Source of the DNA: Epinephelus fuscoguttatus
Lineage: Eukaryota > Chordata > Actinopteri > Perciformes > Serranidae
DNA length: 64,000 nt
Direction of reading: 5' to 3'
Assembly: GCF_011397635.1 (NCBI RefSeq)
Contig: NC_064757.1
Location: 35,067,839-35,131,838, forward strand
Notes under the pieces: generated by a model
The model's input: only the letters and a program-made list of their open reading frames with translations
Told to the model about the DNA's origin: nothing
The model's database searches: none
In this document: one piece after another, positions 48,917 through 58,442 of the stretch
Layout of the letters: each line of letters begins with the position of its first letter
How positions within the stretch are numbered: the first letter of the stretch is position 1
Program-made: the position numbers and the translations under genes

Positions 48917-49327
48917 TTAAAATCCTTGTGTCTGAGTAGTGAATACAAAATGAAATATCTGAAATAGAACGATAACAAATAGAGTAGACAGTAAATTGCA
49001 GAAACTGTAAATAAATACAATATGATAATGCAGTACAATACAATATCATAAACGTAAATGGTTTTTAATTTACATTAAAGGTTAGTACATTCAAAAATAC
49101 ATTTCTATACCTGAAATATATTAGTTTAAAATCTGTAAAAGAAATAATAGGTGTAAGATTGTACAAATTAATAGAGTTTAAATGTACTAACCTTAAATTG
49201 AAGACCATTTGTGTGTCTGTTCATTATATTGTTTGTCTTTACTAGTTACAATTTATGCATTTTTTTCTTATTTGTTATATTTTATTTTATATATAAATAT
49301 AATTCTACTCAGACACAAGGATTTTAA
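48917..49327. mobile_element. 411-bp MITE with 23-bp perfect inverted ends and an inner palindrome
   Basis: Arms 48917-48939 and 49305-49327 are exact inverse copies containing ATCCTTGTGTCTGAGTAG. A second inverted pair lies inside (AAGGTTAGTACATT at 49078-49091; inverse at 49181-49194). No coding frame. It sits about 110 bases before the GC-rich promoter of the MADF-BESS gene. Confidence 0.7.
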
Positions 49328-49429
49328 TTATGTGTTCAACCTGCTTTGTTGTTTGTAAAGTAGTTGTGCAGTAAAGACGAGGGGAAAAAAAACTTCAGGA
49401 GAAAAACGAACTTCCTGTGTGTCTGTGGT

Positions 49430-49577
49430 TCGATGTTGCGCGCGCCTGGAAACCTTTGAGCGCGCGCCAAAAGTGACGTCATTGCGCCCCTAGCGCGCTC
49501 TCGCGTCTTGCGCGTTTGCTCTGCAAATTGTTGCAGATTTTGAGACCAACTGCACGCGCTGTGTTTATGACCTCAGC
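49430..49577 (+). promoter_or_regulatory. GC-rich promoter and 5' UTR of the MADF-BESS gene
   Basis: The sequence changes sharply from AT-rich to GCGCGCGCC and GCGCCCCTAGCGCGC, with TGACGTCA at 49473-49480, an exact CRE palindrome. No TATA box is near. CpG richness continues into the first coding exon. Confidence 0.55.
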
Positions 49578-52500
49578 ATGAACGACTTCGAGAGTCGCGT
49601 GGCCGAACAGGTTCGCCGGTACAAACACCTGTACGACCCCTCGTTCAGAGACCGCAGCTTCATCCAGATGGCCTCTGACTCGTGGAGGGAGATCGCAGCC
49701 ACCCTGGGGAAGGACGAGGCATCCTGTCGGAGGGTGTGGAAGAGCACCAGAGACTGCTTCGTCAAAGCCAAGAAACGGAGAGCTCGTTTAAAGGGCGAGG
49801 GACGCGCAGCCGTGCCGCGGATCCTGGTGGAGCTCGGCTGGCTGTCTCAGTTCGTTAAACACCGAGAGCTGGAAAATAATTCCGACTTCGAGGTTAGTGA
49901 CAGCAGGCCAGTACGTTACGACGGTGTTTATACTTTTGTCGTGAATGCAGCTTACTTTACTTTACTTCATGTCTGTACTTTACTTCATGTCTTTACTTTA
50001 ATTCTTTTGTTTAGTTCATGTGTTTTGTCACATTTATAGTGCACGTCTTCTTTCATGGCCAGTCATGTAATAATGGGAAACAAAGAAGAAGTAGTCCCTT
50101 CCGCCGGATGTCCACTGGATCCGTCGCGTGCGCGATTCGACCGCGGCGCGCACTCGCTCCGTCCTGTGCCGGGCGCCACCCACTTTTACGTCATGTTGAT
50201 GTAGCGATGTGAAATACGATCCCGAGTTTTCATGGGTGTTTTATTTTGAAAATTGACCGGATACTCTCGTATTTTCTGCGCCTGACTTCCTGTTTTACTC
50301 ATTTGGTCCGTGCAAATTGACGCATCGTCGCACCGCGCTTCTGGCTGAGCAGCTTATTGACTTGAATGGTCACGATTAGCTCCGGCATCCTGCACCCGAC
50401 GGATCCAGTGGACATCCGGCTTTCTTCTCCTTCTTGTTAACCGTTGCACCTGCCGTTATAACTATGGTATATGGTATATGGTGTATGGTAGATGTTCCGC
50501 AGCTGAGCAGCAGCCAAGCCGCGTCTGAGCAGCGCTGCTGACGCTTGCAGCGCCGCTCCTCTAACCTGTTTTCATGCGCGCTGAAAAACAATGAAGAGCT
50601 TCCATGACGCACACGCGGTGCTCAGGCACGGCGCGTTTGCCGCTCAGCTGCGGAACATCCAAAAAATGCGTTTCAGCAAAATAGACGGTGTACATGATGA
50701 TTTTAGTGACATGATATCACCCTTTGTTACAGTTTGAGTGTTTTAGTCTGTAAAAGACATGAACAAATACAACTATTTCCTTTTAACTTAGCCACTCCTG
50801 TTACAATATCAAAATGAAATCCATCAGACAATGACTTTGTTGACACAATGCTTTTGTCAGTGTGACATATTTGCAGGATGGTGCTGTTTACAACACAGTG
50901 GCCAAAATAGTGGCTTTTAATTGTGGAAATACAGTACTCTTAGGTGCGGGCAGCTCTGCAGCAGCAATTCTGTCTGTGCCGCATGTGAGCCTTTTGCCAG
51001 GCTCCGCCCCTTTGTGATGGTCCAACAAGCTGTCAGAGTAAGCATGGAGCCCACACTGTAACTAACTGCACTCCCTGAAGAAATGTTATCATATTTTTGG
51101 AGAAATGAAACAGTGACTCCAGAGAGAAGCAGACAGAGGGGTCTACAGTGTGTGTTTGAAGGATATATCCAGGATGTCAAACTGACTCAGCAGCAACAAC
51201 AGGTTAAAAAGACAAAGATAGTTAGAAGCTAAAGCCAAACTATAGGCTACAGATCACAGTGTAAAAGTGAACCACCACATCACTGCTGATCGCCACACAA
51301 GACAATGAATATAAAGGGAAACTTTGCTGATATTGAACCAGCTGTGTGGCATCACAGTGTGTGCAGATGAACTTGTGCAGCTATCAGCACCCGGACCCCC
51401 ACCGCTGAACAACGTTCATGTGCGCACAATGTGATGACACACAGCTGGTTCAATATGAGCAAAGTGTCCCTGCTTCCCTTCATTGGTTCCTGTACAGCAG
51501 GGTCAGTCTTTGTTTCACTGTTATAATCATCAAAAAGCAAAAGCAGCATGTGTATACATTCAGTAGGCTATATCTTCAGTAGCTAGCCAGCTAACCCTAC
51601 ACTTTTCAGGGTGTGATTTTGGTTTTGGAACAGGGAAGAAACATATATCTTTTTCCAACCTCTCCAGGTAACGAGTATCATTAATACACGACATGCCCCA
51701 GGCACAACATTTAGCTCCAAATCCACAAAACCAGCCTGAAAATGAAGGAAATCTGAAAAGATTGCATTAGAGTCATTGGAGCACAGCTGTGTTGTTGTCG
51801 GACCCTGGTCTGAGCCGGCCCAATGCTACGCTATGATTGGCCAGTCTGTGTCCGGGGGCGAGACTTAGCGACAGGACAATTTAGGTGCATTTTCACCACC
51901 TTGCGCTATGGAGTGTGGATCAGACATCCACTTGACAGATTCATTAGTGTTTTTACATTAAGAGTATGAATTCCAGCCTTGTTGAGATCTTGCATGTGGG
52001 AGAAGTTTGCCCTTTATGTCAGAAATCTATTCATTTTAACCCAAACTACAATTTAGAAAGCCATCCAGGCTATCAGCGATCCGTATGCATCCTTTGCCTT
52101 TCTTTTTTTATACCCGCTCTATGATGGGAACTGCCCATTGGTCCGACAGCCCATTGTTGCGACCATATTAAACCCATTGTTCCGAAGTCCCGTTGTTCCG
52201 AAATCATCATGATGCCCTGTGGTTAGGGTCTGGTTAGGTTTAGGCACAAAAACCACTTGGTTAGGGTCAGGAAAAGATCATGGTGTGGGTTAAAATGAAA
52301 AAGAACGTGACAAACACATAAGCCGTAAGCCGGCTTCGCCTCAAGCCTTTCCCAGCTGACCCAGAGCCGGTCGCGGCGCACCATCAAGGTAGAAATACGC
52401 CCGCCGGGAGCCGTTCAGCACTGCGGACCGTCGGACTAATGGGATGTCGTACCAATGACATGGACCCTCTGTGATTACATGCACAACAGCCTCCTCAACC

Positions 52501-53034
52501 TCACAATGCTCATGAGAGACCAGACCAGCTGGAAACTTTACTATGATGCATAAGTCTGGAATGAACCTAGGCTGACCAAACGTCCTCTTTTGCCCGGACA
52601 TGTCCACTTTTCACGCCCGTCCAGGGCGTCCGCGGGATTTTTATAAATTGATGATAATGTCCGGTTTTCTGTGTGTGTGTGTTAGAGTGTGGCACGGGCC
52701 GCATATCTCTGTCTGAACCCGAACCGAGCCCGACATTATTTAATTACTAAAGCACTGAGTTTGTGTCACACAGTTGTCATGGTTACAGGCTATTTAACAG
52801 GCTGGGTGTGCGCCGTGGGTGCTCTGCGGAGAGGGAGACCTCCATGTTTGAAATGGGAGCAGGAGGCGGGAGGTCTGACGATTCCAGCGAGGGGAGAGGG
52901 TGAAATATAACAAAATAAGATAAAATAGGAGACACCTGTCTCCCTCTTTTATTTTATTTTCAGCGTTTAATCAAGGTGGAGGCTGACGGCTGGAGGTCCG
53001 AGACTTCAGCGAGGGGAGAGGTAGAAACAAACAG

Positions 53035-53084
<50 letters not shown>

Positions 53085-54280
53085 GTTCAGGTGTTGTCAC
53101 GTAAATAACAGTGCCCAAGCAATAAACAGGACAGACAATAGGATTTTATTTGTTTTTACACTACATTTTCACTGAAAGCTGACTGAATCCGACCTGAGCC
53201 GAATACAATTTATACATTTTTGACCAAACCCGGCCTGACCCATCGGGACACGTCGGGCTCGGATCGGGTAGCCACACTCTAGTGTGTTTATGTGTCCCCT
53301 ATCTATAGGGGCCTATCTCAATTTCTGTCTTTGAGAGATATTATTTTGTAATATAACTGAATTTTCTATCCATACATATAAACTTTAAATATATTAAAAT
53401 TATAAGGCATATTTGAGTAAACTGCGAGTACCATTTAAGTAGGCTATGTCGTGGCCGGGCCGAGTGTCCTCTTTTTGGAAATCAAAATATGGTCACCCTA
53501 AGTTACACTTTGAATAAAATATCTTGACTGCTGAAACTGAAGCATATCAGGCTGTTGAGAACTGAAACAGAATTGGAGCTGCAAATAGTCACAACAAAAT
53601 AAGAAAATAACTTTCTAACAACTTCATCCAAGTCTTCTTCTTCTTCTTGTGTTGAAACTGCAGTTGGCAACCAGCATATTAGGTGTATTACCGCCACCTT
53701 CTGCTCAGCGTGTGGAAAATAAATTGTACAATATACAAATTGTAATTGTAAATGGTTAAAGCTGTGTCTCAGTTCCAGTGTTGAAATGTAACTATTTACT
53801 CAAGTAATATACTTGACTACAAATTTGAGGTGCTTGTGCTTGCTTCCTTGTCATACGGTGGTCTTACAGTTTCAATTTTCTTTCTTAAAGGAAAACTTGG
53901 AACTCAACGGTGATGCCCAAAAGACACTAGAAGACACAAAAAGACTTGTTCCCCCCATATCTTCATCATCACCGGGTAACTTCTCTTCATCATACTTAGC
54001 ACCGCTCTCTGGACCATCCTCGGTAGAGACGACGTCCTCCAGCAGCCCGTCACCCTTGCGTGAATCACCATCACGAGTCGGTGATGCCCATGCTGCCAGA
54101 CTGGAGCTCCTGGAACAAGAGAGACATAAATCGATGCAACAGGACAATGCAGACTCGCGGTTTGCTGAAGTCATCAAGGACATGCTGGCTAATATCCACC
54201 CGAAGCATAAAGCAGATGTTAAATTTAAAGTATACCAGCTGCTATTTGAGGCGGAGAGGGATTTCCCGAAACACTCATGA
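49578..54280 (+). CDS. MADF-BESS domain protein
   Basis: Two coding exons, 49578-49892 and 53891-54280 (TGA), joined in phase 0 to 234 aa. Residues about 4-98 form a MADF (Myb/SANT-like, Adf-1) domain: VAEQVRRYKHLYDPSFRDRS, WREIAATLG, CRRVWKSTRDCFVKAKKR and VELGWLSQFVKHRE. The middle is Ser/Pro-rich and likely disordered. Residues about 192-227 match the BESS motif (SRFAEVIKDML-NIHPKHKADVKFKVYQLLF), which mediates protein contacts. Such proteins bind DNA through MADF and act as transcription regulators; related Myb-like proteins are encoded by PIF-Harbinger transposons, and several host copies are domesticated. The ATG at 49578 is in the GC-rich 5' region and starts just before the domain. 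An AATAAA lies at 54361-54366. I do not know a firm gene symbol. Confidence 0.85.
50103..50420. mobile_element. GC-rich MITE with 24-bp perfect inverted ends
   Basis: Arms 50103-50126 and 50397-50420 are exact inverse copies containing GGATGTCCACTGGATCCG. The 270-base interior has many CpG and no gene. It lies in the intron of the MADF-BESS gene. Confidence 0.65.
50491..50659. mobile_element. Short palindromic element, 18-bp perfect inverted ends
   Basis: GATGTTCCGCAGCTGAGC (50491-50508) is repeated inverted at 50642-50659. The interior is GC-rich (AGCGCTGCTGACGCTTGCAG). Directly follows the MITE at 50103-50420. Confidence 0.6.
51321..51465. repeat. Hairpin with 52-bp arms in the MADF-BESS intron
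   Basis: Arms 51321-51372 and 51414-51465 pair at about 47 of 52 positions around a 41-base loop; ATTGAACCAGCTGTGTG is in the stem. Partly matching AAGGGAA-type bases extend the stem outward. Confidence 0.75.
52134..52460. repeat. Probable non-autonomous DNA element
   Basis: CCCATTGGTCCGACAGCCCA near the left and GTCGGACTAATGGGATGTCG near the right are imperfect inverted copies. The interior holds GGTTAGGGTCTGGTTAGGTT, a common teleost repeat string. Confidence 0.45.
52683..53281. mobile_element. Inner element nested in 52568-53500
   Basis: Ends TAGAGTGTGGCACGGGCC and the inverse GGGTAGCCACACTCTA. Flanks GTGTGTGT and GTGTGTTT agree at 7 of 8 bases, as for a hAT target duplication. A GT microsatellite (53037-53082) lies within. 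No transposase frame. Confidence 0.6.
53037..53082. repeat. GT microsatellite
   Basis: About 22 uninterrupted TG units. Confidence 0.95.
53785..53850. repeat. Short repeat fragment close to the MADF-BESS exon 2 acceptor
   Basis: TTTACTCAAGTAATATACTT and GACTACAAATTTGAGGTGCT match the start of a common teleost repeat (compare 26465-26770). It ends about 40 bases before the acceptor at 53890. Confidence 0.5.
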
Positions 54281-54360
54281 AAAAGAGATGGCTGCTCCTT
54301 TTTACATAGTTTTAATTTTTGTTTTTTAATATGTGTCAAGAATACAAAAACAGTAGTGCA

Positions 54361-54366
54361 AATAAA
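54361..54366 (+). terminator. Polyadenylation signal of the MADF-BESS gene
   Basis: AATAAA lies 81 bases after the stop codon. Confidence 0.7.
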
Positions 54367-54454
54367 GAGTTTTTGTATTTAAAATGTTTGTGTGAATGTG
54401 TGGCTTGTTTTCACAAAATACAAAAACAACACATTTGTAGTTGCCTCTGACACC

Positions 54455-54590
54455 TCAGGTAGGATATGACGTAAGAGATGAGTCATAGGGAATTGCCCGT
54501 CTTCACAACCTGCTCACCTGAGTACAGTACAGCCAAAGATGGCACACGCTGCAAGATGTCTCACTCCAGTCTTCCTGATGAGGTTGAAAC
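54455..54590. repeat. Right copy of the imperfect direct repeat flanking the MADF-BESS gene
   Basis: It has the blocks GATATGACGT, GAGTCAT, CTCACCTGAGTACAG, CAGCCAAAGA, AGATGTCTCACTCC and CCTGATGAGG in the same order and orientation as 48309-48440. Confidence 0.65.
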
Positions 54591-55580
54591 CTGGTTAATG
54601 TGCATATTATAAATTGAATTGCACTCCTGCTCTAATAGAAAATATAATTCCCCATCTGCAAGAAATAAAAGCTTGACAGACATGAAAAAAGGGTCAATGA
54701 CACCTGGTGTTAGCTGGTTAGCAAGCACTGGAAGCTAACAGTCATTTTTGTTTCTTTGTTAGAGTCTGACAGACTATATTTGTAGTAACATTCCCTCTGA
54801 ATATCAAACAAGCCACTGCTGAGCTGTAGGCACAGTATCTGCAGTCTGACATGAATGACAGGAGATGTAATCTAGTTAAAAACATTTACTGAAAAGCTGA
54901 AATTACACTCAATCACATGGCAGAAAAACTATTTGCTCCCATGCCTAATGCTGCTCTCTGCTCAGCTAAACTGCACATAACGTAAATTACAAAATTAAAG
55001 GATGCATCTTCATCACAATTTAACATACATGTATTTTAATCCTTCAACATTTCTATACAATATCTATGATTTATACGATGTCTGGAAATGAATTTTGCAT
55101 GATATTTAAATGGCCTTATATTCACACACTCTGGCTATCACAACACTCACTATGCCATCCATACAGAGTTAGCTAATATTTAGCAACAGTTAGGCCCACT
55201 AGTTTAGTTCTCAAAAAGTATTAACCAGAGACGACTGCTTACATTCAAGAAATTATTTTCAAGTAACATTAACAGAAAGTAAAAACTAGTACCTGCCAGT
55301 GGGATATGAGAGACTTGCTAACTCAACACATAAACTATGATTATTAGTTAAGCAGCGAAATTAAGTTTGCGTTAATTATGCCACACTTATTTCCCTGCAG
55401 TTCAAGTCACTCATCTAAATAGTGTTTAATCACTGAAAGGAGGTTAAATTTATTTAATTTATCTCTGAATCTACAAGATGGAACTGTTTTACATTCTATT
55501 GATGAGCATTTTAGCCAAAATTATTGTACAATTCAAGTCTTATTATCTGTGGAAGCCCATTCCTGCCAGTGTGATGGAGT
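54591..55580. other. Intergenic DNA without visible gene
   Basis: AT-rich sequence, no supported gene, repeat ends or regulatory motif that I can name. Confidence 0.4.
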
Positions 55581-55860
55581 GGCAGTAGCTCAGTCCATAG
55601 GGACTTGGCTTTAGAACAGGAGGGTCGGTGGCTCAAGTCCCTGTCCAGACCAAATATGGAGCATGGACTGGTAGCTGTATATGACAACATCCATCCATTT
55701 TCGTAACCACTTATCCTCTTGAGGGGGGCTGGAGCCTATCCCAGCTGACACTGGGCGAGAGGCAGGGTATCGAACCAGTAACCCTCTTCCTGTGAGGCAA
55801 CAGTGCTAACCACCACACCACTATGCCACCTTATATGACAACAGAGTGAAAAAAAAATTA
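55581..55860 (+). mobile_element. tRNA-derived SINE interrupted by another SINE
   Basis: GGCAGTAGCTCAGTCCATAG starts the head, GTGGCTCAAGTCCC is the B box, and the SINE resumes after the insert with ACAGAGTGAAAAAAAAA. It is a second copy of the family at 23855-24168, with a shorter body. Confidence 0.65.
55689..55831 (-). mobile_element. Second SINE inserted with an 11-bp target duplication
   Basis: The insert is flanked by TATATGACAAC at 55678-55688 and 55832-55842. On the minus strand it starts AGGTGGCATAGTGGTGTGGT (tRNA-like A box), has GGTTCGATACCC (B box) and ends in an ATGGATGGAT tail. Relative to 15683-15950 most of the body is missing. Confidence 0.75.
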
Positions 55861-55898
55861 AAGTACCCTCTTCTTCATCTTGTAGAAGATGATTATAA

Positions 55899-56141
55899 TG
55901 AGAAACGTTCTCAAAGTAATGACTCACTTAATTACTTGAATCTAATGAGGAAACAACAGAAATAAACTGAAATACAATACTTTTGTTTCTGTGCCAGAAA
56001 CATTCTCAAAATAATGACGTCATATCTCAAAGTAATAAGAAGCAATATTAAGACATCATTTTGAGAAGGTTTTTCATTATTTTTGGGATAACATATTAAA
56101 TCATTATTTTGAGATAGTCATTACTTTGAGAAAGCTTCTCA
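55899..56141. mobile_element. Short palindromic AT-rich element
   Basis: Inverted ends at 55899-55924 and 56116-56141 share CTCAAAGTAATGACT with one-base differences outward. The interior repeats CTCAAAATAATGACG- and TTTTGAGA-type words. No coding frame. Confidence 0.55.
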
Positions 56142-56174
56142 GTATTTTAAGATACTGACTTATTTTAACATATT

Positions 56175-57803
56175 CAGTACAGGCCAAAAGTTTGGACACA
56201 CCTTCTCATTCAATGCGTTTTCTTTATTTTCATGACTATTTACATTGTAGATTCTCACTGAAGGCATCAAAACTATGAATGAACACATGTGGAGTTATGT
56301 ACTTAAGAAAAAAAGGTGAAATAACTGAAAACATGTTTTATATTCTAGTTTCTTCAAAATAGCCACCCTTTGCTCTGATTACTGCTTTGCACACTCTTGG
56401 CATTCTCTCCATGAGCTTCAACAGGTAGTCACCTGAAATGGTTTCCACTTCACAGGTGTGCCTTATCAGGGTTAATTAGTGGAATTTCTTGCTTTATCAA
56501 TGGGGTTGGGACCATCAGTTGTGCTGTGCAGAAGTCAGGTTAATACACAGCCGACAGCCCTATTGGACAACTGTTAAAATTCATATTATGGCAAGAACCA
56601 ATCAGCTAACTAAAGAAAAACGAGTGGCCATCATTACTCTAAGAAATGAAGGTCAGTCAATCCGGAAAATTGCAAAAACTTTAAATGTGTCCCCAAGTGG
56701 AGTCGCAAAAACCATCAAGCGCTACAACGAAACTGGCACACATGAGGACCGACCCAGGAAAGGAAGACCAAGAGTCACCTCTGCTTCTGAGGATAAGTTC
56801 ATCCGAGTCACCAGCCTCAGAAATCGCAAGTTAACAGCAGCTCAGATCAGAGACCAGATGAATGCCACACAGAGTTCTAGCAGCAGACCCATCTCTAGAA
56901 CAACTGTTAAGAGGAGACTGCGCGAATCAGGCCTTCATGGTCAAATAGCTGCTAGGAAACCACTGCTAAGGAGAGGCAACAAGCAGAAGAGATTTGTTTG
57001 GGCCAAGAAACACAAGGAATGGACATTAGACCAGTGGAAATCTGTGCTTTGGTCTGATGAGTCCAAATTTGAGATCTTTGGTTCCAACCGCCGTGTCTTT
57101 GTGAGACGCAGAAAAGGTGAACGGATGGATTCCACATGCCTGGTTCCCACTGTGAAGCATGGAGGAGGAGGTGTGATGGTGTGGGGGTGTTTTGCTGGTG
57201 ACACTGTTGGGGATTTATTCAAAATTGAAGGCACACTGAACCAGCATGGCTACCACAGCATCCTGCAGCGACATGCCATCCCATCCGGTTTGCGTTTAGT
57301 TGGACGATCATTTATTTTTCAACAGGACAATGACCCCAAACACACCTCCAGGCTGTGTAAGGGCTATTTGACCAAGAAGGAGAGTGATGGAGTGCTGCGG
57401 CAGATGACCTGGCCTCCACAGTCACCGGACCTGAACCCAGTCGAGATGGTTTGGGGTGAGCTGGACCGCAGAGTGAAGGCAAAGCGGCCAACAAGTGCTA
57501 AACACCTCTGGGAACTCCTTCAAGACTGTTGGAAAACCATTTCAGGTGACTACCTCTTGAAGCTCATGGAGAGAATGCCAAGAGTGTGCAAAGCAGTAAT
57601 CAGAGCAAAGGGTGGCTATTTTGAAGAAACTAGAATATAAAACATGTTTTCAGTTATTTCACCTTTTTTTGTTAAGTACATAACTCCACATGTGTTCATT
57701 CATAGTTTTGATGCCTTCAGTGAGAATCTACAATGTAAATAGTCATGAAAATAAAGAAAACGCATTGAATGAGAAGGTGTGTCCAAACTTTTGGCCTGTA
57801 CTG
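56175..57803 (+). mobile_element. Complete Tc1/mariner-type transposon (DD38E spacing)
   Basis: The element is 1629 bases long. It starts CAGTACAGGCCAAAAGTTTG and ends with the inverse. The terminal inverted repeats are unusually long: 56175-56446 and about 57533-57803, with only a few differences. The right flank is TA; the left flank is TT, so one copy of the TA duplication has changed or the edge differs by two bases. The single open frame is the transposase. Confidence 0.9.
56588..57640 (+). CDS. Tc1-like transposase, open frame
   Basis: It encodes 350 aa from the ATG at 56588; the frame is open a further 33 codons upstream, but family alignment starts at MARTNQLTKEKR. Residues 1-110 hold the paired helix-turn-helix DNA-binding region with GRPR-like hook (KGRPRVTS at 58-65). 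Catalytic residues: D157 in WSDESKF, D247 in QQDNDPKHT and E286 in SPDLNPVEMVW. Counting from the first D of DND, 38 residues separate the last two acids, against 34 in classical Tc1. The enzyme cuts and rejoins the element ends at TA sites. The last 35 codons lie inside the right terminal repeat. There is no stop or frame change, so the insertion is probably young. Confidence 0.92.
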   Translation: MARTNQLTKEKRVAIITLRNEGQSIRKIAKTLNVSPSGVAKTIKRYNETGTHEDRPRKGRPRVTSASEDKFIRVTSLRNRKLTAAQIRDQMNATQSSSSRPISRTTVKRRLRESGLHGQIAARKPLLRRGNKQKRFVWAKKHKEWTLDQWKSVLWSDESKFEIFGSNRRVFVRRRKGERMDSTCLVPTVKHGGGGVMVWGCFAGDTVGDLFKIEGTLNQHGYHSILQRHAIPSGLRLVGRSFIFQQDNDPKHTSRLCKGYLTKKESDGVLRQMTWPPQSPDLNPVEMVWGELDRRVKAKRPTSAKHLWELLQDCWKTISGDYLLKLMERMPRVCKAVIRAKGGYFEETRI

Positions 57804-58057
57804 TACATAGGTGGCATCCTCCTCGGCTGCACTGGCTCTTGGAGAGAATGGATTACACTTGCTTAATTACACCTGCTACCCATAAGTCCTCTTTGCAAAT
57901 GTACATTTCTATACTCATCTTTAGATTTGTTATTTGCACCGGCACTTTTGGGGCTGATTTATAGTTTTATTCATATTTTATTCAGAGAGTCAAATACAAT
58001 GAAATTTCGTTCTTATGTGCACTGTTGACGGTGTGGATTTGAATATCAATAGTATCC

Positions 58058-58108
<51 letters not shown>

Positions 58109-58442
58109 GTAAGTCATTTTATTCGGCAGAATCAGGCAAAGTGGTAATACACAGTGCAACACTCAACTTTAGTCACACTTGCAGAACTGAGCTTCCATAT
58201 TCAAAATCTAGTCGTTCACCAGCAGCGTATCATCTTGGTGCACACACACTCTTTGACAGAGGCAGCCCGCAGCTGCGTGGGGGGAAACCAAGACAGAGCA
58301 GTAGGTGTGTCAGTATCACTTTTGCCGTTTCTTCCAGGAAGTAAACTTTTTGTCTTGAATTGAAGTATTTGTCAGGTGCAGTGTAGCAGAGTCTCCGGTC
58401 TGATAGAGACGTGTCGATGGTAAAGTTCTGCTGCTGGCCGCC
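57804..58442. other. Region between the Tc1 element and malt1: repeat tail, AAT microsatellite, malt1 promoter
   Basis: TACAATGAAATTTCGTTC (about 57996) resembles a LINE 3' tail. The AAT microsatellite follows. The last 150 bases before the ATG at 58443 must hold the malt1 5' UTR and promoter. Confidence 0.45.
58059..58108. repeat. AAT microsatellite
   Basis: About 16 uninterrupted AAT units. Confidence 0.95.

Larger units (their letters stand above)
52568..53500. mobile_element. Non-autonomous hAT-like element (outer)
   Basis: It starts TAGGCTGACCAAACGTCCTC and ends with the inverse pattern AGTGTCCTCTTTTTGGAAAT then ATGGTCACCCTA. TAGGGTGACC ends mark a common fish repeat. It contains the inserted element at 52683-53281. 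Confidence 0.6.

Noticed and set aside
53872-54339. 155-codon minus-strand frame opposite MADF-BESS exon 2
   Set aside because: It mirrors the BESS exon, which has splice sites, phase and a domain match on the plus strand.
56489-56587. Upstream extension of the transposase frame (33 codons)
   Set aside because: It lies before the conserved MARTNQLTKEKR start of the family and is only an open run of codons.
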